Of a DNA stretch of 15,114 nt, positions 7,055 to 12,901 are shown in pieces. The DNA is from Gemmatimonadota bacterium (GTDB taxonomy: Bacteria; Gemmatimonadota; Gemmatimonadetes; Gemmatimonadales; GWC2-71-9). Made by a program: the position numbers and the translations under genes. The DNA lies in NCBI GenBank assembly GCA_024640185.1, contig JAHEFN010000016.1, positions 1 through 15,114 on the forward strand, in the 5' to 3' direction. The stretch's first letter is position 1. Every line of letters begins with the position of its first letter. The notes beneath the pieces were generated by a model, which worked only from the letters and a program-made list of their open reading frames with translations, was not told where the DNA came from and searched no databases.

Positions 7055-7086
7055 CGGTGCTCCCGAGCGGGGCACCGTTTCTCGTT
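7055..7086 (+). terminator. Intrinsic terminator-like hairpin after the HD-GYP gene
   Basis: CGGTGC (7055-7060) pairs with GCACCG (7072-7077), continued by CCC/GGG (7062-7064 with 7069-7071) across a single bulged T and a GAGC loop. TTTCTCGTT follows immediately. This would end the peptide/HD-GYP transcript 37 nt past its stop and separate it from the 57-residue ORF. Confidence 0.55.
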
Positions 7087-7156
7087 GGGGGACTGATTTG
7101 AGGGTGAGTTGAGCATTCGGTGCCAAGCTTCGAACTCCACCAACAAGGAGCGGAGC

Positions 7157-7330
7157 ATGTACAACCGTCATCTTCCCGAAGGCCGAGTCCTGACACTTGC
7201 TGCACTGTTGATCGCGATCCAGGAGGGTCTTTCTGAGGCCAGCGTGGTCTTGGCGGCCCTGGCAGCTGAGATGGGTATCCCCGGCGACCCCCCGCGACCA
7301 TCTCCACCCGTGAGGCATCCATTACAGTAG
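7157..7330 (+). CDS. 57-residue hydrophobic small protein, unknown function
   Basis: ATG 7157 follows AAGGAG (7145-7150) with a 6-nt spacer, good support for translation. Two helical, Ala/Leu/Val-rich stretches (about 11-22 and 28-41), joined by a polar QEGLSEAS link, lead to a proline-rich basic tail (42-57). It could be a helical hairpin, a small membrane-associated protein or a peptide precursor; it has no cysteine and no lipobox. A TTG at 7109 in the same frame is a poorer start. It lies beyond the HD-GYP terminator, so it probably has its own promoter, but it shares the lower G+C of that segment. No family recognised. Confidence 0.5.
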   Translation: MYNRHLPEGRVLTLAALLIAIQEGLSEASVVLAALAAEMGIPGDPPRPSPPVRHPLQ

Positions 7331-7451
7331 GCCGGGGCATGGCTGCTTCACCGGTCTACTGCAGCAACATTCTCTCCCTTGCGACCTCCCGGTCCAGCCC
7401 CGTATTGGCGGCGGACCGCGGAGGTTCGCTTTGTTGGGGCCTTAACGGCTG

Positions 7452-8384
7452 ATGCCCGCCCTGCGTCTACCCCACATGACAGCACCCTACTGGCCCACTG
7501 TGGCCCCGCTAGCTCTGACCGCCCTCCTGGCCTGTAGCTCCTCGCCGACCGCCTCGCCGCCCCCGGGTGGGGACGTGACGACCCCATACCCGATTGGCCA
7601 TCAGGCTGTGGCCGGGGCGCCGACGAGCTATCAGGGCCTGCCGCTCACCCTCGTCTCCCGGCCGGGCCCGTCGATCACGCCGGTCGACGGCATCATTGGG
7701 GTGGTCTGCATCGGAATGAGCAACTCCAGCCAGGAGTGCAGCGCTTTCATCAATGCCCTCGGCGGTTCGATGGGTGTCGAAGTGAACCCTGCCGTCCGGG
7801 TGGTCAACTGCGCGGTTGGCGGCCATGCCCTCGAGAAGTGGAATGACTCCGCCTTTGACGGCACGCTCTGGGACGACTGCATCAATACCAAGCTCCCAGC
7901 TGCCGGTGTCCGCCCCGACCAGGTGCTGGTGCTCTGGCACAAGGCGGCCCACCAGTTTGCATCGGGGCAGGTGTTCTTTCCCAATCCCACCAGCGACTAC
8001 TTCGACTTTCAGTCGAGCCTCACCACCTTTGCCCAGCGGGTGACGATCGAGATGCCATCGGTCCGCGCGGTGTACACCACGTCGCGAAGCCACGGCGGCT
8101 TCACCGCCAATCCGTCACGCGGCGAACCGCTCAGTTATGAGGAGGGCCACGCCCTCAACACCTGGCTCGCGAGTCACGCCTCATTGGGCGGTGTCTGGCA
8201 TGGCTGGGGTCCGTATATCTGGGCTGGCAAGTGCGGTGAGGGGCTCGATGGCATCGATGGGCTCTGCTACGTCCGCGACGACTACGTCGCCGATGGGGTG
8301 CACCCATCGGAGAGCGGCAAGGCCAAGATCGTGGCGGCGCTCCATGCCCGGTTGATGGAGGAGGCATGGTATCGGGGCGGGTGA
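7452..8384 (+). CDS. SGNH-hydrolase-like lipoprotein
   Basis: A 310-residue exported protein. A hydrophobic signal ends in the lipobox LLAC (Cys28 from this start, or Cys20 if the ATG at 7476 is used; neither has a clear ribosome site), followed by a Ser/Pro-rich linker. The rest has an SGNH/GDSL esterase layout: the nucleophile block VVCIGMSNSSQ (84-94, Ser90), a Gly block NCAVGGHALEKW (119-130), and the Asp-x-x-His block DGVHPSESGKAKI (281-293). Known members are esterases, lipases or carbohydrate deacetylases acting outside the cytoplasm. The first block reads GMS rather than GDS, and the usual G-x-N-D of block III is not seen; VLVLWHKAAHQ (158-168) occupies that place. Substrate unknown. 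The gene returns to the high-G+C style of the flanking DNA. Confidence 0.75.
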   Translation: MPALRLPHMTAPYWPTVAPLALTALLACSSSPTASPPPGGDVTTPYPIGHQAVAGAPTSYQGLPLTLVSRPGPSITPVDGIIGVVCIGMSNSSQECSAFINALGGSMGVEVNPAVRVVNCAVGGHALEKWNDSAFDGTLWDDCINTKLPAAGVRPDQVLVLWHKAAHQFASGQVFFPNPTSDYFDFQSSLTTFAQRVTIEMPSVRAVYTTSRSHGGFTANPSRGEPLSYEEGHALNTWLASHASLGGVWHGWGPYIWAGKCGEGLDGIDGLCYVRDDYVADGVHPSESGKAKIVAALHARLMEEAWYRGG

Positions 8385-8448
8385 GCAGTCCCCTGCCGCT
8401 ACGCTGGTGCCCTGTAACCTCCCGGCGGCAGGTCCCGTAGGTTCCTCA

Positions 8449-9486
8449 ATGACCACTCGCATCCTTGCCTCAGCCCTGCTGGCCGCCTTCGCGGCCCTCC
8501 CGCTCACCGCCCCGGCCCAAGGGGCCTCACCGGGCGAGCCGGCGGGTACCATCCTCGTCGCCAACATGAACGACAACACGGTCTGGCTGATCGACGCCGC
8601 CACCGGAGCTCGGCGCGCCGAGGTGAAGACCCACATCGCGCCGCACGAGGTGGTGCTCTCGGCCGGTGGTGCCATCGCCGCGGTCACCAACTACGGCCTG
8701 CAGCAGGGCCCCGGCAACCTGGTCCAGTTTGTCGACGTGGCCACCGGAGCGGTGACCCACGAAATCGAGGTCGCGGGGTATCAGCGCCTCCACAGTGCCG
8801 CCTTCCTCCCCGGCGACTCGCTGCTGGCGATGTCGTCCGAACGGACTGGCGAGGTCCTGATCGTCGGTGTGCGCGACGGGGCGATTCGCCGCACGCTCAA
8901 GAGCGGTGGTCGGGCGACCCACATGCTCTCGCTCGGCGGGAAGTGGATCTACGTCGCCAACATCGTCGATGGCACCGTCTCCCGCGTCGACCCGAACGGC
9001 GTCGACTCGACACGGACCTGGCCGGCGGGCTCCCGCACCGAGGGTGTGGTGGCCACTCCCGACGGCCTCGAGGGATGGACCGGCAGCATGGACGCGGGCG
9101 TGGTGACGGGCGTGCGCGGCGACAATGGTCAGGTGGTGGCACGGATCGAGGGGCTCAAGGTCCCCTATCGGCTGGCGGTCACTCCCGACGGCGCCACCAT
9201 CGTGGTCAGCGACCCCGAGGCCGGCACTGTGGTGACGATCGACCGGAAAGCCGGCACCATCATCCACTCGATCGACATCAACGCCGCCTCCCAGGCGGCG
9301 GGGCTCGGCACGGCGCCCTCGCCACAGGGGTTCATGCTCTCACCTGACGGCAGGTGGGCCTACGTCTCCGCCAACGCGATCAAGCGGGTGGCGATCGTCG
9401 ACATCGTCGCCGGCGAGGTGGTGCGGTTCGTGGAAGCCGGCAACGCCCCCGACGGTATCGCGTTCTCGCCGGTCACCGGCAGGTAG
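8449..9486 (+). CDS. Secreted YVTN/YncE-type beta-propeller protein
   Basis: A 345-residue protein with a Sec signal peptide (about 1-24, ending APAQG). The remainder is a series of beta-propeller blades with repeated turns such as ANMNDNTVWLIDAATG, ANIVDGTVSRVDP, VSDPEAGTVVTIDRKAG and VSANAIKRVAIVDI, seven blades in all by rough spacing. Such proteins sit in the periplasm or at the surface and usually bind partners or ligands; no catalytic residues are evident. ATG 8449 was chosen because a signal peptide starts there; an upstream GTG at 8407 adds residues with no export logic. There is no Shine-Dalgarno, but TAGGTT at 8438-8443 suggests a leaderless transcript. Confidence 0.8.
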   Translation: MTTRILASALLAAFAALPLTAPAQGASPGEPAGTILVANMNDNTVWLIDAATGARRAEVKTHIAPHEVVLSAGGAIAAVTNYGLQQGPGNLVQFVDVATGAVTHEIEVAGYQRLHSAAFLPGDSLLAMSSERTGEVLIVGVRDGAIRRTLKSGGRATHMLSLGGKWIYVANIVDGTVSRVDPNGVDSTRTWPAGSRTEGVVATPDGLEGWTGSMDAGVVTGVRGDNGQVVARIEGLKVPYRLAVTPDGATIVVSDPEAGTVVTIDRKAGTIIHSIDINAASQAAGLGTAPSPQGFMLSPDGRWAYVSANAIKRVAIVDIVAGEVVRFVEAGNAPDGIAFSPVTGR

Positions 9487-9493
9487 GTAGCGC

Positions 9494-9883
9494 ATGGCGA
9501 CACTACCCCTCGCGCGACTGGCACTGCCGATGCTGCTGCTGAGTACCGCCGCATGCGATTCTGTCCTCGTCTGCACCGAGGAGCTCCGACTCGGGGTCAC
9601 CGTGACCGTGCGAGACGCGGTCACGGAGCAGCCGGTGCTGAGTGGGGTCCGAGGTGCACTGCACGAGGGCAGTTTCGTTGACTCGCTCTGGGTCATCACC
9701 GACATCGAAGGCAACATCGCGTCCCTCGTCGGTGCCGCCGAACGGGCCGGGACCTACCGGATCGAGCTGGTGGCGGAGGGCTACCATCCATGGTCCCGGG
9801 ACGGCGTGGTGGTCACCGCCGACGAGTGCCACGTCAACCCGGTGGCCGTACAAGCCGATATGGTGCCACTGGGGGAGCGATAG
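9494..9883 (+). CDS. Small lipoprotein with carboxypeptidase-regulatory-like domain
   Basis: A 129-residue protein. The signal ends with the lipobox STAACDS, placing the acylated cysteine at 21. Residues about 30-125 resemble the carboxypeptidase regulatory-like beta-sandwich: GVTVTVRDAVTEQPV, then DIEGNIASL, then GTYRIELVAEGYHPW. It has two further cysteines (27 and 112) that could form a disulphide in the periplasm. It starts 7 nt after the beta-propeller stop, so the two are probably one operon. AGGTAGG just before the start may act as the ribosome site. The role is probably structural or binding. Confidence 0.72.
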   Translation: MATLPLARLALPMLLLSTAACDSVLVCTEELRLGVTVTVRDAVTEQPVLSGVRGALHEGSFVDSLWVITDIEGNIASLVGAAERAGTYRIELVAEGYHPWSRDGVVVTADECHVNPVAVQADMVPLGER

Positions 9884-9954
9884 CGGGCGTGCCGCACGTT
9901 GCTCGGGCAGCCGACCGGCTCGTCTCGGCACGACGCCGACCACCCCACTCCCGA

Positions 9955-9983
9955 TTGCCCCCTCACCGGTCGACACTTAGCAT
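9955..9983 (+). promoter_or_regulatory. Candidate sigma-70-type promoter for a leaderless transcript
   Basis: TTGCCC (9955-9960) and TAGCAT (9978-9983) are separated by 17 nt. Transcription would start at about 9990, at the ATG of the next gene (9991), which has no Shine-Dalgarno. It would drive the small metal-site protein and perhaps the efflux genes. Each box matches four of six consensus positions, so the call is tentative. Confidence 0.35.
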
Positions 9984-9990
9984 TACTCCA

Positions 9991-10323
9991 ATGGCACGCC
10001 TCATCCTGACCCTCGCCCTGGTGCTCTACCAGGCCCAGCCACTGGCTGCCGTGTTGCTCTGTCAGCAGCACGAGGCGATGTCGCATGCCGCCTGCAACGA
10101 GATGGCCCCGGCCGATGGTGCGGCTTGGGCCGCGGGGAGCGACGCCGGGCAGATGACCGGCTGTGGCGCCCTGTCGCACTGTGCCACCCCGGCCCCGGTC
10201 GCGGTGCCGACCGCCGGACTGATCATTGCCGCCGTTGACCTGTCCCAGGGCGGCGCGCCGACGCTGGCCACCCGACCGATCGAGTCGAGCCGCGCACCGC
10301 CGTTCCACCCTCCCAAAGCCTGA
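9991..10323 (+). CDS. Small exported Cys/His/Met-rich protein, possible metal binder
   Basis: A 110-residue protein with a signal sequence (about 1-20, LVLYQAQPLAA). The next 60 residues carry CQQHEAMSHAACNEM, later MTGCG and LSHC: four cysteines plus nearby His and Met, suited to soft metal ions or to two disulphides. A hydrophobic patch (PTAGLIIAAVDL) and a Pro/Arg-rich end follow. It stands directly ahead of the Cus-type efflux genes, so a role in periplasmic Cu/Ag handling, comparable in place to CusF but unrelated in sequence, is a reasonable inference. The ATG at 9991 was chosen for the signal sequence; an in-frame upstream ORF extends to 9790 inside the previous gene. Confidence 0.62.
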   Translation: MARLILTLALVLYQAQPLAAVLLCQQHEAMSHAACNEMAPADGAAWAAGSDAGQMTGCGALSHCATPAPVAVPTAGLIIAAVDLSQGGAPTLATRPIESSRAPPFHPPKA

Positions 10324-10351
10324 CCTCTCCCCAATCCAGTTCGTGACCCGT

Positions 10352-10404
10352 CCGTCGGCTTGGCCGACGGGCATCACCTGATCTGTCGCGGAGTCGCCTC
10401 CGCG
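10352..10404 (+). other. Two tandem hairpins before the efflux operon
   Basis: CCGTCGGC (10352-10359) pairs with GCCGACGG (10363-10370) round a TTG loop. CGCGGAG (10387-10393) pairs with CTCCGCG (10398-10404) round TCGC, and ends 11 nt before the next ATG. Neither is followed by a T-run. They may weaken readthrough, protect mRNA ends or modulate translation of the outer-membrane gene. Confidence 0.4.
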
Positions 10405-10415
10405 GGATAGAGGAC

Positions 10416-11693
10416 ATGCCACATCACATCGTGCCGTCGGCGCTCGCCATTGCGACGCTGATGATTGTACCGACCGCGTCGCCCCGTGCGGGCGCGCAGG
10501 CCCCGGCCACCGACACCCTCCGTTTGTCGGCGGCGGTCGCCACCGCCCGCGCCATGAATCCGGCGGTGACCGCGGCCCGGCTCCGCGCCGACGCCGCCCT
10601 CGAGCGGATTCCCCAGGCAGGTGCCTGGTCCGATCCGCAGCTGACCCTCGGGCTCATGAACCGGCCTCTCGGTGGCTTCGGTGCCGGGGAGCGGATGACG
10701 ATGAACCAGGTGCAGCTCTCCCAGGCGATTCCCTGGCCCGGGAAGCGCGGCGAGGCGCGCCAGCAGGCGGAGCATCTCGCCCGGGCCGAGGCCGAGGATG
10801 CCGCCGAGGTGGAACTGACGCTGGTGGGTCGGGTCACCGCGCGGTATGTCGAGGTGGCCGCGATCGATCGCACGATCACCATCATGGAACGGACCCGCGA
10901 GTTGTTGCGGGACTTCTTCGAGGTCACCCGCTCACGCTATGCGGTGGGCGAGAGTCCCCAGCAGGACCTCCTCCAGGCCCAGGTGTCCGTGGCCCGGATG
11001 ACCGAGGAGATCACCATGTTGGAGCAGTCGCGGGTCGCCGCGGCCGCTCGGCTCCATGCGCTGCTGGGGGGAGATGATCCTGCCAGCATCGGTGCGTTGG
11101 AGTTGCCGGCGATCGGCGACCCACCCCCGCCGCTCGACTCGCTGATGGCCCGTGCTGTCGCGACCCGGCCCGCCTTCCGCTCGGCGAACGAGCGGCAGCT
11201 GGCGGCCGGAGCGGCGGTCCGTGCCGCGCAGCTCGAGATGCGACCCGACATCACCGTGGCCCTCGGCTATGGGCAGCGGCCGCAGTTCGACGACATGGCC
11301 TCACTGATGGTGGGCTTCTCGCTGCCGCTTCGGGCTGGTTCGCGCCAGCGCCCGCTACGCCGCGAGATGGAGGCGATGGCAGCATCCAAGACCGCCGAGG
11401 TGCACGAGCTCTACACCGAGACCCTCGCCGAATTGACCGCCGCGCGGGCCGAGGTCGACCGGGCGCGTCGCCTGAGCGACCTCTACATCTCGGCGATCCT
11501 GCCCCAAGCCCGCGCCTCCGTCGAGGCGGCGCTCTCGGCCTACCGCGTCGGACACGTCGACTACATGACCCTGGTGGAGAATGAGATGACCGTCAATCGC
11601 TACGAGATCGAGCTGGTTCGCATCACGGCGCAGTATCACGAGGCGATGGCACGGATCGAGTCGCTGATGGGCGCCGCGGAGGTGACCCCATGA
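10416..11693 (+). CDS. TolC/CusC-type outer-membrane efflux channel
   Basis: A 425-residue protein with a signal peptide (about 1-28, ending AGAQA). Two similar halves of long alpha helices follow the TolC-family OEP pattern: the first includes AAVATARAMNPAVTAAR and, around residues 80-160, QLSQAIPWPGKRGEA; the second contains LEMRPDITVALGYG, VGFSLPLR and a long helix to VGHVDYMTLVENEMTVNRYEIE. It forms the outer-membrane exit duct of a tripartite heavy-metal efflux pump. AGAGGA lies just 1 nt from the ATG, so translation initiation may be weak or depend on the hairpins upstream. The stop overlaps the next start by 4 nt (ATGA). Family call secure; metal inferred from its partners. Confidence 0.9.
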   Translation: MPHHIVPSALAIATLMIVPTASPRAGAQAPATDTLRLSAAVATARAMNPAVTAARLRADAALERIPQAGAWSDPQLTLGLMNRPLGGFGAGERMTMNQVQLSQAIPWPGKRGEARQQAEHLARAEAEDAAEVELTLVGRVTARYVEVAAIDRTITIMERTRELLRDFFEVTRSRYAVGESPQQDLLQAQVSVARMTEEITMLEQSRVAAAARLHALLGGDDPASIGALELPAIGDPPPPLDSLMARAVATRPAFRSANERQLAAGAAVRAAQLEMRPDITVALGYGQRPQFDDMASLMVGFSLPLRAGSRQRPLRREMEAMAASKTAEVHELYTETLAELTAARAEVDRARRLSDLYISAILPQARASVEAALSAYRVGHVDYMTLVENEMTVNRYEIELVRITAQYHEAMARIESLMGAAEVTP

Positions 11694-12901
11694 CCCGCCG
11701 AGCGCATGCCCTGACATGGGCGTTGCTGGTGACCGCTGCCGCCTGCGCCCCGGAGGCAGAGGAGGGCGGCATGCCCGAGATGTCGGCGGCCGAACATGCC
11801 CAAATGCAGGCCGGCGGAAACCAGGGTGCCACCGACACCACCGGCGCCGCCGTCCGGCAGGCGGTGCATCTCACCGCCTCCCAGGAGCGGGCGCTTGGGG
11901 TGGTCTACGCGTCGGTGACCAGTGAGACCCTCGAGCGGACGGTGCGCACCGTCGGAACCATCCAGGCTCCCGAACCCAACATCGCCGAGGTAGCCCTCAA
12001 GATCGACGGCTTCGTCGAGCGGCTTTTCGTCGGCACCACCGGCGAGATGGTGCGTCGCGGACAGCCACTGCTCACGGTCTACAGCCCGGTACTCGTTGCG
12101 GCCCAGCAGGATCTCCTCACCGCCCACCGGCTGGCGGCGCAGCTGCAGCCCGCCGATGGCGAGGCGTGGGAGGCGGCGCGTGCCACCCTCGACGCGGCTC
12201 GGCAGCGGCTCCGGTACTGGGACATCACCGAGGCCCAGATCGAGCAGCTGATGGCGTCGGGCGAGGTGACCAAGACGCTCACCGTGGTCTCGCCGGCCAA
12301 CGGCATCGTGCTCGAGAAGAACGTGGTCGAAGGCCAGCGGGTGATGGTCGGGGAGCGACTCTACCGGCTTGCCGACCTCTCCGAGGTGTGGGTCGAGGGA
12401 GAGGTCTTCGAGCAGGACCTCCGCCTCCTCGCCGAGGGGATGCAGGTGCACATCGAGATCGCCGCCCGACCGGGTGAGCACCTGATGGGTCGGCTCTCGT
12501 TCATCCATCCGACGGTCGATCCGATCTCGCGCACCAACCGGGTCCGGCTCACGGTGCCCAACCCTGGCCTGCGCCTCAAGCCCGGGATGTTTGCCACGAT
12601 CTTCTTCGACGCCGTCGTCGGTCGCGACCTCACCACGGTGCCGCGCACCGCCGTGGTGGTGACCGGTACCCGCAACATCGTCTTCGTGAAGGACGCCGAC
12701 GGGATGCTGCAGCCCCGCGAGGTGGTGCTCGGGGTCCGCGCCGCCGACCGGGTGGAGATCCTCGCCGGGTTGGTGCCCGGCGAAGTGGTGGTCGCCTCGG
12801 CGAATTTCCTGGTCGACGCCGAGTCGCGGCTCGGCTCGTCGGGTGGGGCGATGCCCGGCATGCAGCACGGCGCCAACGAACCGGAGCCCGACCATGATTG
12901 A
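11690..12901 (+). CDS. cusB: CusB-type membrane-fusion lipoprotein of Cu/Ag efflux pump
   Basis: A 403-residue periplasmic adaptor. A signal ends at TAAAC, giving a probable lipid-anchored Cys19. Residues 27-44 (GGMPEM...EHAQMQ) and the tail 388-403 (MPGMQHG...DHD) are rich in Met and His, as expected of Cu(I)/Ag(I) handlers. The middle has the HlyD/CusB order: a beta-barrel strand VGTIQAPEPNIAEVALKIDGFVE, a helical hairpin (about 125-180) with YSPVLVAAQQDLLTAHR, a lipoyl-like half ending SPANGIVLEKNVVEGQRV, then the beta-barrel (LSEVWVEGEVFEQDL; RVRLTVPNPGLRLKPGMFA). It bridges channel and pump and hands metal to the pump in E. coli. Overlap with the next gene is 8 nt. Gene symbol by analogy. 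Confidence 0.9.
   Translation: MTRRAHALTWALLVTAAACAPEAEEGGMPEMSAAEHAQMQAGGNQGATDTTGAAVRQAVHLTASQERALGVVYASVTSETLERTVRTVGTIQAPEPNIAEVALKIDGFVERLFVGTTGEMVRRGQPLLTVYSPVLVAAQQDLLTAHRLAAQLQPADGEAWEAARATLDAARQRLRYWDITEAQIEQLMASGEVTKTLTVVSPANGIVLEKNVVEGQRVMVGERLYRLADLSEVWVEGEVFEQDLRLLAEGMQVHIEIAARPGEHLMGRLSFIHPTVDPISRTNRVRLTVPNPGLRLKPGMFATIFFDAVVGRDLTTVPRTAVVVTGTRNIVFVKDADGMLQPREVVLGVRAADRVEILAGLVPGEVVVASANFLVDAESRLGSSGGAMPGMQHGANEPEPDHD

Noticed and set aside
7339..7452. 37-codon ORF overlapping the SGNH start by one base
   Set aside because: No convincing Shine-Dalgarno and no helix or export pattern; it may be a chance frame.
8393..8431. Inverted repeat CTGCCGC / GCGGCAG after the SGNH gene
   Set aside because: Loop of about 25 nt and no T-run, so it is too weak to call a terminator.
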